A DNA stretch of 64,000 bases from Paenibacillus aurantius (GTDB lineage: Bacteria > Bacillota > Bacilli > Paenibacillales > NBRC-103111), in assembly GCF_032268605.1 (NCBI RefSeq), contig NZ_CP130318.1, forward strand, positions 3,444,001 to 3,508,000. Reading direction: 5' to 3'. Positions 1-9,181 of this stretch are shown one piece after another. A program made the translations under genes and the position numbers. Numbering within the stretch: the first letter of the stretch is position 1; every line of letters starts with the position of its first letter. The notes under the pieces were generated by a model. It searched no databases. It worked only from the letters and a program-made list of their open reading frames with translations, and had not been told where the DNA came from.

Positions 1-1442
1 CGGCCTTCTCCCAGTGGAGAGTAGCTCCTTGAGGCTTGCAGCACGGAGTTGGTGGTGGAAACGGAAACCGTTTCGCCGAGGCGGTCCGTGTTCAGGTAAG
101 GATTGCCGTACTGATCCAAAAGGCCGAACCGCAGGGAGCCGGTGCTTCCGCCGGTAAGCTGACCGGCAGGCTGCCCCGAAGCCTCATACAGTCCCAGCAC
201 TTGAACCGCGGACGCGATGGGCCTTTGCCCGATCCGGAAGGTTTTGACAGCTTGGGCACCGTCTTGGGAAAGAATAGAAACCGTTATCTCGGTCTTCTCC
301 TTCGGCATGGCATTCTTAAGCTTAAGAAGGAAGGCCTGCCGGCCATCCACCGGCTCGGCTGTGCCGGCGGTCATTTTGACCCGGAAATCTTCCGCCGTCA
401 GGTCCGTGACCTCCTTGTACTGATTGAGCGCTTCAAAGGCCACGACCGTATCCTCGCCAAACGGCAAAAACTCCGACGGATTAAGGAACCGTATGGTTTC
501 GATCTTTTCCTTGACCGTCTGGACAAACTTGCTCTTACCTGCAGTTGCAAGCGGAACATCTCCCGATAAAGAAACCTGAAAAAGCTCGTCCCCGAACTTC
601 CGGTTCATGGTCAGAACGGCGGTCATCGGATCGGTCCACTCCACAGCAGAGGCCGAGAGCCCTTCCCCCTTCTTCGAAACCTGGAAGGACAAAGGCGTTC
701 CTTTGCCCGCTTTTGTCAGATGGACGGCTAATTTTCTCGCCCCGATGGCCTCCACACTCTTAATGGCATAGAGATCAGACTGGGGAGGAACGTATTTCTG
801 CAGGGCTTCGAAGGAGCTCAGCACCAGCGTTTCTCTCGTAGCGGGGGACGGGCCATGGAATTTCCGGTCGCCGGCCGATGCCAGCAGCTTCTGCTGCAAA
901 GCTAGAGCCACATAGCCTCTGGCCCAATCGGAGACAGTCGAATCTGCGACCCCCGGCTCCTTCTTGGCTAGTTCTTCCTGCCCCAGCGCCCGGATCAGGA
1001 AGGCGGCGAGCTGCTCTTTCGTTACCTTGCCGCCGGGGTCGAAGGTCCCCACTCCGGTGCCGTTGGTAATGCCGGCATTTTTGACCGCTTCTATGTAGGG
1101 GATAGCCCAGCCGTTAGCAGGATCATCGGCTTTTACATCGGTAAAGGTGGATTGCTTAACCGTGGAATCCACCTTTAGCCCTATAATAAGGGACAGGACT
1201 TTGGCGATCTGAGCCCGGTTCATTTCCTCCTGCAAACCAAACTTCCCCTCCGCCACTCCATCAAATACGCCGGCCTGAATCATAGCGTCGAATTTGGCCT
1301 TCGTTGCGTCATCCAGATCCTTAAGGTCCGGGAAGTCTGCGGAGCTTACCGGTTTTTGTCCCGCGGCGGTTAACGTAACGGAAGGGAGGGCAAGCGGTAC
1401 CAGCATTGTCATGATCAGCAGCTTGAGGGCTGTCTTCTTCAT
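1..1442 (-). CDS. S-layer-homology (SLH) domain surface protein, C-terminus outside window
   Basis: The open frame starts at the ATG at 1442, preceded by AAAGGAGAAGAGGAA, and runs off the left edge, so about 480 residues are visible. The N-terminus is a signal peptide (MKKTALKLLIMTMLVPLAL). Three SLH-type repeats follow at about residues 35-200, with recognisable pieces such as FTDVKADDPANGWAIPYIEA, NGTGVGTFDPGGKVTKEQLA and the DWARGYVALALQQ repeat. SLH repeats anchor secreted proteins to pyruvylated cell-wall polymer, so the product should sit on the cell surface. The rest of the visible part is beta-rich and resembles Ig-like or copper-amine-oxidase-like spacer modules; I do not recognise an enzyme. 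A weak promoter candidate (TTGCCA, 17 nt, TTACAA) lies upstream. It is separated from the next gene by a terminator, so it is probably its own transcription unit. Confidence 0.85.
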   Translation of the reverse strand, partial: MKKTALKLLIMTMLVPLALPSVTLTAAGQKPVSSADFPDLKDLDDATKAKFDAMIQAGVFDGVAEGKFGLQEEMNRAQIAKVLSLIIGLKVDSTVKQSTFTDVKADDPANGWAIPYIEAVKNAGITNGTGVGTFDPGGKVTKEQLAAFLIRALGQEELAKKEPGVADSTVSDWARGYVALALQQKLLASAGDRKFHGPSPATRETLVLSSFEALQKYVPPQSDLYAIKSVEAIGARKLAVHLTKAGKGTPLSFQVSKKGEGLSASAVEWTDPMTAVLTMNRKFGDELFQVSLSGDVPLATAGKSKFVQTVKEKIETIRFLNPSEFLPFGEDTVVAFEALNQYKEVTDLTAEDFRVKMTAGTAEPVDGRQAFLLKLKNAMPKEKTEITVSILSQDGAQAVKTFRIGQRPIASAVQVLGLYEASGQPAGQLTGGSTGSLRFGLLDQYGNPYLNTDRLGETVSVSTTNSVLQASRSYSPLGEG

Positions 1443-1555
1443 TTCCTCTTCTCCTTTCTTACCTAATAGTCGAACCAATACCGGGCAAGCCGCATTCATT
1501 CGCTACAGAGAATTGTAATATTTTCCTGAAACCGTTGGCAATACAAATTTAAAAA

Positions 1556-1577
1556 GGCTGCCGGTGGGCCGGCAGCC
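1556..1577 (-). terminator. Rho-independent terminator of locus A minus-strand operon
   Basis: A perfect 9-bp stem (GGCTGCCGG / CCGGCAGCC) with a 4-nt loop is followed on the minus strand by TTTTT. It lies about 80 bp beyond the stop of the GH99-like gene and before the SLH gene, so it closes the locus A operon. Confidence 0.85.
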
Positions 1578-1655
1578 AGCTTGCGGGGTGTGTCTTACTT
1601 CCTTTGCGGATAAGACACCTGCTTTCTATAGAAACGGTTCGGAGAGGAAGAATTC

Positions 1656-4001
1656 CTAGGGCGCCGGCTTAAACACCACCCGGTCGACGTAGGCAGCCGT
1701 GTGACCGTCCGCCCATGTCAGGAAACGGATGCTCGCGTTGGCGGCGTTCGCTTTGGCCGTGAGCGTCAGCGTGAATTTCTGCCAGTCTCCTGCCGTTACT
1801 TTCTGCTGCAGATTATAGCCGAGGAACGTTTGGAAGCCGGCGTCCGCTTCTGCTTCCACGATATTGACCATACCGGAGTCCACTTTCACCCACGCCTCCA
1901 CGATATACGTTTGGCCTGGGATAACTTTAAACCATTCTTGGCTGATGCCATTGCCGTAGCCGTCTCCCGCGAACTGCTGCGAGTAGCTTCCGTCCATCGC
2001 GTAGGTGGACCGGGTAACGGTTTCCTTGCCGGTCACCTTCTGCCAGGAGTTGGCGAGTCCGTCGTTATCGTAATCGCTTTCAAAACTCGGGTTCCGTACA
2101 TAATTGCCTACCTTCACGGGGGTAACGGTTTCAGCCGTTGAACCGTCCTTCATTATCGCGAGCTTGAGATTAGCCGTACCGTCCGCCACATCGGGAGGCA
2201 CGACCACGTTAACCGTTTGAGTAAACCTCCGGTTGGTTTCGACCCCTCCCGCATACGGTGAGAGGGCAAATGACCCCTGATCCTTGCCGACCATGCTCCA
2301 GCCGTCCGGCAAGCCGACCTGGTAAGTCCCGTAAGCTTCCTGCAAGGAGTAATCCCGGATGCTGATCTTAACCGGAACGGTCTCTCCCGCGAATACCGGC
2401 CGGTTGACCGGCTCGATGACCCCATAGACAGCAGGGGTCTGTACAGCATGGGTCGTCATGGATTGGCTGCCGGTCCGGCCGTTAACCGAGTAATTCGCCG
2501 TGACCGTTAACGGAAGCTTGCTCCAATCGGCAGCCTGGGGGGTTCGAATCGTAAACTCCACGGTTCGCTTATCTCCCGGCTTCACATCCTCCTGGAAGGT
2601 GCCCGAGGACGAAAGAATCGCCGCTCCCCCCGCATTCAAGCTGAGCTGGGCTTTGCCCACCGTCTTGCTGAAGAGGTTTGTCACCGTTCCTTTGACCTTG
2701 AGAGTCTGGCCATCTGTAAACGTTGGGTGCTCGGGGGCAAACTCCAGCCTCAGCTGCGGATCCAGATCCGGCAATCCTCCGGCGGAGACCTTGGTCCGGT
2801 AAGCGGCATTGCTCAGACCGAACACTTCCTGCAAAGCATTCAAGTAACCGTAGCCGTACATCGTCGTCGGTTCGATTCCGCCTCCCTCCCCGAATTCGTT
2901 CCAGGCATAGAAGGTGGCCATGTTCATCGAACGCGGATGGGTGTCCAGATAGCTCTTTACATTCTGGACCTGAACCCGGAATTTCGACGGAGAAGGCTCC
3001 GAATAGTTGTAGGTTTCCACCCCGTTGTGGTCCCCATAGCCGATAGCCCGCCACGGCCTTGGATCGAAGCCGCTTAATCCTCCGGGAATGAATAAATAAT
3101 TCTCATAGTTCTCGAAGCCTGAACCCGCCGGATAGCTGGCATAGACGAAATCGTTCCAGGCGGATGGGTAGGACGTGGTGTAATCCTCCGGAATGCCGGC
3201 ATTGTCCTCGAGCCCGATTCCGGCCAGATTCAGCGGGAGGAAGCCGTCGTATCCTTTGGCGGACTGTTCGGCCAAGTTCCGGTAACCGTTTACAATTAAC
3301 AGCGGGTTGGGCAGCCCCGCTTTCTGGGCTTCACTTCTTAATGTCAGGAGGGCCTGCTTCCACTGCTCGGTTCCTCCGAGGCGAACGTCGAAATTCCCAT
3401 AGAAGCCGACAATGGGGCGTCCGTCCGGTGTCCTTTTGTAAGACGGGTCTTTCATGAACGAAATCAGCTTGGGGACCATAAGCGAATTCCAATCCGAGGC
3501 CGGCCACGTTCCGTCGGCTATGACATACAGGTAGAATTTCATTAAATCCTTGTGAGGCGATTGCACAAAATTGTAGACATTCTGTCCGGGCCGATCCCCT
3601 CCTCCTTGATCCTTCCAATAATAATAGAAGGCAAAATGGTCGATTCCCCGGCTCGAAGCCTGAAGAATGTGCTGGTCCATAATGCCCTGCTCGCTGTCAT
3701 TGTACCAGCCGAGCACCGGTTCTCTCTCCGGAAACGGCCCGTAGCCCCAAGGCCCCGGAGCCGTCACATGATCCTTCACCCCTCCCCACCAGTCATTGGG
3801 CCTGTCGTACAGCCTTTCGGTGCTTCTTACATTCGATGCCCCAAACGTCGGATTCCAGTCCGAGAAATAAAAGACCCCGACATCATACCCGTCGGCTGCG
3901 GACGCCCGGGGGTGCGGAGTCCCCCGGAACGCCCCGATCAGCCATAGCGCACACAACAGGGAGAGCCATAATCTTCCTGCCCCATGGGTTTTGATTGCCA
4001 T
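1656..4001 (-). CDS. secreted GH99-like glycoside hydrolase with C-terminal carbohydrate-binding module
   Basis: The 781-residue protein has a signal peptide (about 1-35, cleavage near RASA/ADG). A catalytic (beta/alpha)8-type domain at about 38-400 contains YDVGVFYFSDWNP, GIDHFAFYYYWKD and WNEFGEGGGIEP (367-378). The last is very like the GH99/WbsX signature WNEW-EG--IEP, in which the two Glu residues (here E369 and E372) are the active-site pair. NEW3/Ig-like beta domains follow at about 410-610, and a CBM4/9-like jelly roll (RNPSFESDYDNDGLANSW) reaches the C-terminus. GH99 enzymes cleave internal alpha-mannosidic linkages; the substrate here is not known. It is the last gene of the locus A operon, 19 bp after a permease gene, so it probably attacks an external glycan whose products that transporter imports. 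The start is only 3-4 nt from AGGAGG, which is short, but no better start is visible. Confidence 0.72.
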   Translation of the reverse strand: MAIKTHGAGRLWLSLLCALWLIGAFRGTPHPRASAADGYDVGVFYFSDWNPTFGASNVRSTERLYDRPNDWWGGVKDHVTAPGPWGYGPFPEREPVLGWYNDSEQGIMDQHILQASSRGIDHFAFYYYWKDQGGGDRPGQNVYNFVQSPHKDLMKFYLYVIADGTWPASDWNSLMVPKLISFMKDPSYKRTPDGRPIVGFYGNFDVRLGGTEQWKQALLTLRSEAQKAGLPNPLLIVNGYRNLAEQSAKGYDGFLPLNLAGIGLEDNAGIPEDYTTSYPSAWNDFVYASYPAGSGFENYENYLFIPGGLSGFDPRPWRAIGYGDHNGVETYNYSEPSPSKFRVQVQNVKSYLDTHPRSMNMATFYAWNEFGEGGGIEPTTMYGYGYLNALQEVFGLSNAAYRTKVSAGGLPDLDPQLRLEFAPEHPTFTDGQTLKVKGTVTNLFSKTVGKAQLSLNAGGAAILSSSGTFQEDVKPGDKRTVEFTIRTPQAADWSKLPLTVTANYSVNGRTGSQSMTTHAVQTPAVYGVIEPVNRPVFAGETVPVKISIRDYSLQEAYGTYQVGLPDGWSMVGKDQGSFALSPYAGGVETNRRFTQTVNVVVPPDVADGTANLKLAIMKDGSTAETVTPVKVGNYVRNPSFESDYDNDGLANSWQKVTGKETVTRSTYAMDGSYSQQFAGDGYGNGISQEWFKVIPGQTYIVEAWVKVDSGMVNIVEAEADAGFQTFLGYNLQQKVTAGDWQKFTLTLTAKANAANASIRFLTWADGHTAAYVDRVVFKPAP

Positions 4002-4020
4002 CCTCCTCCTGTAGAATCGG

Positions 4021-4959
4021 TTATCCTTTTAAACCGGTATTGGCAATCCCCTCCACTATCCACTTCTGTCCGGCCAGCACAACCAGCAGAACGGGAACAA
4101 GAGCGGATACCGATGCGGCTAAAAGCAGAACATAGTTCGTGCCATATTCCTCCACGAAATTGGTCAAGCCGAGAGGAATCGTATACAGCGCCTTGTCGCG
4201 CAGGAAAATAAGCGGGCTCTCGTAATCATTCCAGTGCCAAGTAAACGTAAGAATCATCAGGGTGACGAGAGCCGGCTTAGTAAGCGGCAGGCCAATCTGC
4301 CAGAACATGCGCCAGTAGCCCGCTCCGTCCACCCGGGCCGCTTCCAATAGCTCCCCCGGGAGACTGGTGAAAAACTGGCGCATCATGAAGGTGCCCAGTA
4401 CCGTAAACAGACCGGGCAGGATAAGCGCATAATGAGTGTTGAGCAGATGAAGCCAGTCGAAGAGGATAAAGCGCGGAACAAGCAGGACCTGCCCCGGGAT
4501 CATAAGGGTCGACAGGTATAGAAGGAACAGAAAGCTGCGTCCCTTAAAGTTCAGCTTCGCAAAAGCGAAGCCGGCCATGGCGCTTGTCAGCAGGTTGCCG
4601 GCCACGGTCAACCCGGTGATTTTGAGCGAATTCCAGTAATAGACATAGAAAGGGTTGGCCCCCGTCCATACCTGCCTGTAGTTCTCGAGGTGCCAAGTAT
4701 CGGGTATCCAGTCAATGGGGTAGCGGAAAACATCCGCGTTCACCTTGAAGGAGGTGGAAACCATCCACAGAAAAGGGACGATCATAAGCACGGAGAAGCC
4801 AAGCAGCAGAACCGTAATCATCAGGCGGCCGATTTCAAGCCCGTAACGCTTTCGGCGCACGGCGGTAATTGGTCGGGCAGCCGGCTTCACGGCCGTACGG
4901 GAAACGGCATGAAGGCGAGGTTTATCCAGATGGCGGGTTTCCGCTAAATTCTCTTTCAT
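4021..4959 (-). CDS. carbohydrate ABC transporter permease, MalG/UgpE type
   Basis: About 312 residues with six predicted membrane segments. It carries the EAA loop of binding-protein-dependent permeases (ELLEAARVDGAGYWRMFWQI), which contacts the ATPase. I chose the ATG at 4959 because GGAAAGGAG sits just upstream, right after the stop of the preceding permease gene; a longer frame reading MPPRCPG... would overlap that gene. The first 55 residues are a charged cytoplasmic tail. It pairs with the permease encoded by 4979..5881 to form the channel of one importer. No ATPase gene is present in the locus, as is common when a shared MsmX-like ATPase is used. Confidence 0.9.
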   Translation of the reverse strand: MKENLAETRHLDKPRLHAVSRTAVKPAARPITAVRRKRYGLEIGRLMITVLLLGFSVLMIVPFLWMVSTSFKVNADVFRYPIDWIPDTWHLENYRQVWTGANPFYVYYWNSLKITGLTVAGNLLTSAMAGFAFAKLNFKGRSFLFLLYLSTLMIPGQVLLVPRFILFDWLHLLNTHYALILPGLFTVLGTFMMRQFFTSLPGELLEAARVDGAGYWRMFWQIGLPLTKPALVTLMILTFTWHWNDYESPLIFLRDKALYTIPLGLTNFVEEYGTNYVLLLAASVSALVPVLLVVLAGQKWIVEGIANTGLKG

Positions 4960-4978
4960 CAGCGCAGCTTCTCCTTTC

Positions 4979-5881
4979 CTATAGATAAGTATTCTGCCAG
5001 CGGCTTTGGGCTTTCCACTGCAGAAGGGTAATGGCGAAAATGAGGGCAAAGAGAACCCAGGACAACGCGGCGGCATACCCCATCTGGTAATAGCGGAAAG
5101 CCAGGAGGTAAATGTGGTACGACAGCACCATGGTGGAATCGACCGGTCCCCCCTGGGTCATAACGGCCACGGGGCCAAATACCTGGAACGAACCGATAAG
5201 AAGCGTTACCCCGAGAAAAAAGGTCGTCGGCGTAAGCATCGGTATGGTAATCCGCAGCAGCTTGCGGATCGGCGAGGCCCCGTCTATATCCGCCGCTTCA
5301 TAAAGGTCCTTCGGAATCCCCTGCAGACCGGCGAGATAAAGGACCATGGCGTATCCGACGGTCGCCCACACCGCCATGATGATGATGGCGTATAGAGCCG
5401 AGCTCGGACTGGACAACCAGCCCGGAGGATGGGCCACCCCGAGCGCCTTCAGAGCCGCATTGACCGGCCCGTTCTGGGCCTGGTACATAATGCTCCAGAT
5501 GACGGAAACCGCCACCAGGCTGCTTATGTAAGGAAGGAAGATCATGGTGCGCAGGGCATTCTTATAATAGACGTACCGGTTTAGGACAACGGCCAGCAGC
5601 AGACCGATGAGCATGGTGGAAGGGACGGAAAGAATAGTATACACGGTGTTGTTGGTCAAGGATTTGATGATCTTGGGGTCGTCCCCCATCCGGATGAAGT
5701 TCTGCAGCCCCACCCACTCCATTCCGGAAAAGCCCTTTAAGTAATCCCAATCCAGGAAGACGAGATACAGGCTGAACAAAATTGGGACCAGCACGAACAC
5801 CAAATAGCCGGCCAGGTTGGGCAAAATAAACAAATAGCCGGCAAGGTTCTCGTGCAGCTTCGCTTGGTGAATCCGCTTCAT
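4979..5881 (-). CDS. carbohydrate ABC transporter permease, MalF/UgpA type
   Basis: 300 residues, six membrane segments, with the EAA motif at DLYEAADIDGASPIRKLLRI. AAAGGAGGCCTGCCGCC precedes the ATG. MalF/UgpA-type permeases form a heterodimer with a MalG/UgpE-type partner, here the next gene 19 bp downstream. The 187-bp gap to the upstream binding-protein gene holds a strong stem-loop, so this permease pair may be made at lower levels than the binding protein. The cargo is inferred to be an oligosaccharide released by the GH99-like or heparinase-like enzymes of this locus. Confidence 0.9.
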   Translation of the reverse strand: MKRIHQAKLHENLAGYLFILPNLAGYLVFVLVPILFSLYLVFLDWDYLKGFSGMEWVGLQNFIRMGDDPKIIKSLTNNTVYTILSVPSTMLIGLLLAVVLNRYVYYKNALRTMIFLPYISSLVAVSVIWSIMYQAQNGPVNAALKALGVAHPPGWLSSPSSALYAIIIMAVWATVGYAMVLYLAGLQGIPKDLYEAADIDGASPIRKLLRITIPMLTPTTFFLGVTLLIGSFQVFGPVAVMTQGGPVDSTMVLSYHIYLLAFRYYQMGYAAALSWVLFALIFAITLLQWKAQSRWQNTYL

Positions 5882-6018
5882 GGCGGCAGGCCTCCTTTCG
5901 GTTTCCCTTCACTATACGTCCGGGTCCGGTTACGGGAAATGGAGCCATCCTTCATCTTTCTGGAGAATTCTTTCGGCTTGGAAGCCCCAGCCTCCCGGCT
6001 CCGGCCCACTGTCAAAGG

Positions 6019-6055
6019 AAAGGACCAGCCTGCTGCGAATCCGGGCTGGTCCTTT
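6019..6055 (-). terminator. intra-operon stem-loop / attenuating terminator between binding-protein and permease genes
   Basis: Perfect 12-bp arms (AAAGGACCAGCC at 6019-6030 and GGCTGGTCCTTT at 6044-6055) flank a 13-nt loop. On the minus strand it begins about 14 nt after the binding-protein stop, and the downstream side is only moderately T-rich (TCCTTTG). This suggests partial termination or 3'-end protection of the upstream message rather than complete termination. Equivalent stem-loops are present at the same place in loci B and C. Confidence 0.7.
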
Positions 6056-6068
6056 CTGCCTTCTGCTA

Positions 6069-7421
6069 TTATTTTTTAGCATTTTTGATGATGGCGTCTC
6101 CCCGTGTTTTCATGATCTCGAGCGTTTTGTCGATCGGCTGGACACCGAACAGGTATTTCTCCATCTCTTCCTTGTATACGGCGCGAAGCTCTGCCGGTGC
6201 GGGAACGCGGTTCGAGGACGGATAGGTCAGTTTATCGGACAGGAGCGCTTGCAGGGAGGCTTTGTCGATTAATTTCTCGGCGTCCCCGATCAGCAGGGTG
6301 GAGATTTTGTTGAAATCGATTTTCTGGTTGGAGGGAATCCGTCCTCCCGCCACCATTTCCATGACCCCGTCGGTCAGGTACCAGTTCATGAATTTCATCG
6401 CCGCTTCCTTGTGGGGGCTGTTCTTGTTAATGGAGAGATAATCGCCGAGGCCCCCTCCCGGGTTCACCTTCCCGTCCTTCTCGTACTGAGGATAAGGGGC
6501 GAAGACAACTGGGAAGTCATGCGGGAAGTTCTTGGTGTCCTTGATATATCGGATGAGGTAAGAAGCTGCCGGCGCCATGGCCGCTTTTCCGGTCAGGAAT
6601 TCGTTCTGGAGCGTGATTTTGCCCGCCACCGCGTCCGGGTACTTGATCAGCGCCCCGCTCTCCTCCAGGCTTTTCTGAAGCTCCAAGCCTTTCTTAAGCG
6701 CGGGACTGTTGAAATTCGATGTCCCATCCGCCGTAATCAGCCAGTCGGAAGGCTTCGAGGTAGTGGCCACATATTCGCCCAGCGTTCCTTGTGCGGGCTC
6801 CAGCACCAGGCCCTTCCGGTCTCCCTTGGTCAGCTTTTTGGCAAGGGCGGCAAATTCGTCCCACGTCCACGATACGGGCAGCTTCTCTCCCGCTTCCTCC
6901 AAGGCCGTCTTGTTGATCATAATGGCCCCTATGCTCCGCGAGGCCGGGATGTAGTGGATCTTGTTGTCATACTTGAAGATCCGGTCGGCCCCGATCACCC
7001 CGTTCAAATCAAAGCCGGACTTGGCGATAAGGTCGTCCAGCGGCTCCGTCATCCCCGCCTGTACCCGCTTCGTGATCCGCTCGTCGGCATAAGTCATGAA
7101 CAAGTCGGGCGTTTCCGTTTTGGAGAGCAGGGCGGTTTCGAGCTTAAGATTCCCGGTATCGTCATTGACATAGCGGATATACTCCACCTGGATGTCCGGA
7201 TGCTCCTTGTTCCACTTGTCGACCACCTGCTGGGGGCCGCTTTCCGGCGGTACGCCGCCCCAGAATTTCAAGGAAACCGGCGCGGTCTTAGGCGAGGTGG
7301 AAGCTTCCGGTTTGCCGGAGGCTTCGGCCGGCGGGGCCGGCTCGTTCTTCCCCGAGCAGCCGAGGGACATGGCGGCGGTGATGGTCATAACGGCCGAGAG
7401 AGCAATCCATTTGCGATTCAA
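6069..7421 (-). CDS. sugar ABC transporter substrate-binding lipoprotein (family 1)
   Basis: 450 residues. The N-terminus is a lipoprotein signal (AVMTITAAMSLGC, lipobox Leu-Gly-Cys), followed by a low-complexity Pro/Ser/Glu linker and a bacterial extracellular-binding-protein fold starting at VSLKFWGGVPPESGPQ. Downstream pieces such as KFMNWYLTDG are typical of the family. The protein should be anchored outside the membrane, where it captures the oligosaccharide and delivers it to the adjacent permeases. The start codon is TTG at 7421 (MNRKWIALS) with AAGGGG 8 nt upstream. It lies 167 bp below the response-regulator gene, so it probably has its own regulated promoter there. Confidence 0.9.
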   Translation of the reverse strand: MNRKWIALSAVMTITAAMSLGCSGKNEPAPPAEASGKPEASTSPKTAPVSLKFWGGVPPESGPQQVVDKWNKEHPDIQVEYIRYVNDDTGNLKLETALLSKTETPDLFMTYADERITKRVQAGMTEPLDDLIAKSGFDLNGVIGADRIFKYDNKIHYIPASRSIGAIMINKTALEEAGEKLPVSWTWDEFAALAKKLTKGDRKGLVLEPAQGTLGEYVATTSKPSDWLITADGTSNFNSPALKKGLELQKSLEESGALIKYPDAVAGKITLQNEFLTGKAAMAPAASYLIRYIKDTKNFPHDFPVVFAPYPQYEKDGKVNPGGGLGDYLSINKNSPHKEAAMKFMNWYLTDGVMEMVAGGRIPSNQKIDFNKISTLLIGDAEKLIDKASLQALLSDKLTYPSSNRVPAPAELRAVYKEEMEKYLFGVQPIDKTLEIMKTRGDAIIKNAKK

Positions 7422-7588
7422 TACAGCATCCCCTTTCGATGGACAATTGTCTTCCGCTGCCTATGCCGGCGGCAGGTCACGTTCTTAGCGTAGGGGAATC
7501 TTCGTGGAATGGAAATGAACGATTCTTATACAAGTCTGGAGATTTCTTATAGCGGCCGTCCCGGCGGCTTTTCATCGGGTCGCATGTC

Positions 7589-9181
7589 TTAAGGAAGGAG
7601 AAAGGCCTTGCGGAACTCAGTCGGGTACATGCCTTCGAGCTGCTTAAAGCTTCGGCTGAAGTGATTCGGATCGGCGTAGCCCACCTTTTCCGACACCTCA
7701 TAAATTTTGATCTGCGGGTCCATCAGAAGCTCCCGTGCTTTCTTCATGCGCACCTGCATCAGGTAGTCGGTAATCGTCTGCCCTGTTTCCTTCTTAAAGA
7801 GAATGCTTAAGTAATTCTCCGAGAATCCGGCATCGGCGGCCAGCTCCCCCACCTTCAGGGGAAGATGAAACCCTGTCCGGATCCGGTCGGCCACCGCCTG
7901 GATTTCCGGACGCAGGCGGATTCCGTGCCGCTCTTTGCGATACCCAAGGTAGACAGGAATCCATCCGCTGAGCCATTCCGAGATTTCCTCCAGCGTTTCC
8001 CCCTGACGAACAATATGATAGGGAAACTGACCTTGATGGGATGGCAAGGAAGACAGGCTGTTCTCTTCTCCCGCCAGCAGGGCGGCCAGCCCATCCAGCA
8101 GGCGCACGAGATGGCGCCTTACTTCAGACGGAGGAACGGAAGCCTTCCTGCGGATTTCTCCTGTCCATTCCCCCAGCCGGCGTGACATTTCGTCTGCCTC
8201 TCCCCGTACGACCAGGCCCGTCCACTCCTCCGCCGGCCATCCAAGAAGGGCGATCCTGGGTTCACGGGGAAGATGGCAGTGGTACAGAATCTGCCCGAAG
8301 CCTTCATAGAAGCGGTATCCGAGGGCTTCTTGCGCCTCTTCGAATGCCCTCCTCCACTCGTAGCGGCTTTCTGCCGGCCGGGAAACCCCAAAGCCTAGCG
8401 AGACCTTAATGAAGCCGGCGGCCGCCCGGCCCATTTCCCGCAGCATCTCCGGATCAAACCGGTCCTTGATCAGGGCGAAGACTCCCCCGTCAATGTCAAT
8501 GACTTCCCCGTTCCCATACTTCCCCATTATTTCTTCCATAATATTGGCCGTCGTATAATGCAGCAGCTTCTCGCTTTTGAACCGGTTCTCGGCAAGCAGC
8601 CGCTCGTAGCGCTCAATCTGGACGGCCATAACGGTGACGGGGGCCGCCAACGGCGCTACGGAGAATTCCTTAAACAAGCTGTCCGTTTCCGTCCGCGAGA
8701 TGTGCTGCGTGAGCAAGTCCCGGAGCCTTCTTTCCTTGACCTCCCGGCCGTACCGGTTCAGCCGGAATTCCAGCTGGGAGCGTTCCCGGTTCTTTTCCCT
8801 CGAACGCATGATCTCTTCTTTAAGAACACCGAGCTTGCCCATCAGCTCCTTCGGGTCCATCTCGAGCTTCATGAGGTATTCGGAAGCCCCAAGCTGAAGG
8901 GCCTTGCGTACATAAGCAAAGTCGTTATGGTTGGAGAGGACGATAACCTTCGTTTCCGGCCACTGCTCATGTATTCTTTCCATCAGCTCAAGCCCGTCCA
9001 TTCCCTCCATGCGGATGTCCGTCAGGACAATGTCGCAGGGATGGGCTTGCATTAGGGCAAGAGCCTCCTTGCCGTCGGAGGCTTCTCCTATAATCCGGTA
9101 GTCCGCATCGACGGAAGGGATGATCGTTTTGAGCCCGATCCGGACCAATATCTCATCATCCACGATCAGCACGGAGATCAT
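7589..9181 (-). CDS. AraC-family response regulator (YesN type)
   Basis: 530 residues. An N-terminal receiver domain (1-120) has acidic pocket D8/D9 and phosphoacceptor D55 in DIVLTDIRMEGMDG. A long middle region of about 300 residues is typical of YesN-like regulators, and two helix-turn-helix motifs of an AraC domain lie at the C-terminus (about 430-530: DAGFSENYLSILFKKETG and VGYADPNHFSRSFKQ). The gene overlaps the end of the upstream kinase gene by 26 bp, which implies co-translation and partnership. It probably activates the binding-protein/permease/GH99 genes downstream and perhaps the divergent lyase when the kinase senses a glycan. Confidence 0.93.
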   Translation of the reverse strand: MISVLIVDDEILVRIGLKTIIPSVDADYRIIGEASDGKEALALMQAHPCDIVLTDIRMEGMDGLELMERIHEQWPETKVIVLSNHNDFAYVRKALQLGASEYLMKLEMDPKELMGKLGVLKEEIMRSREKNRERSQLEFRLNRYGREVKERRLRDLLTQHISRTETDSLFKEFSVAPLAAPVTVMAVQIERYERLLAENRFKSEKLLHYTTANIMEEIMGKYGNGEVIDIDGGVFALIKDRFDPEMLREMGRAAAGFIKVSLGFGVSRPAESRYEWRRAFEEAQEALGYRFYEGFGQILYHCHLPREPRIALLGWPAEEWTGLVVRGEADEMSRRLGEWTGEIRRKASVPPSEVRRHLVRLLDGLAALLAGEENSLSSLPSHQGQFPYHIVRQGETLEEISEWLSGWIPVYLGYRKERHGIRLRPEIQAVADRIRTGFHLPLKVGELAADAGFSENYLSILFKKETGQTITDYLMQVRMKKARELLMDPQIKIYEVSEKVGYADPNHFSRSFKQLEGMYPTEFRKAFLLP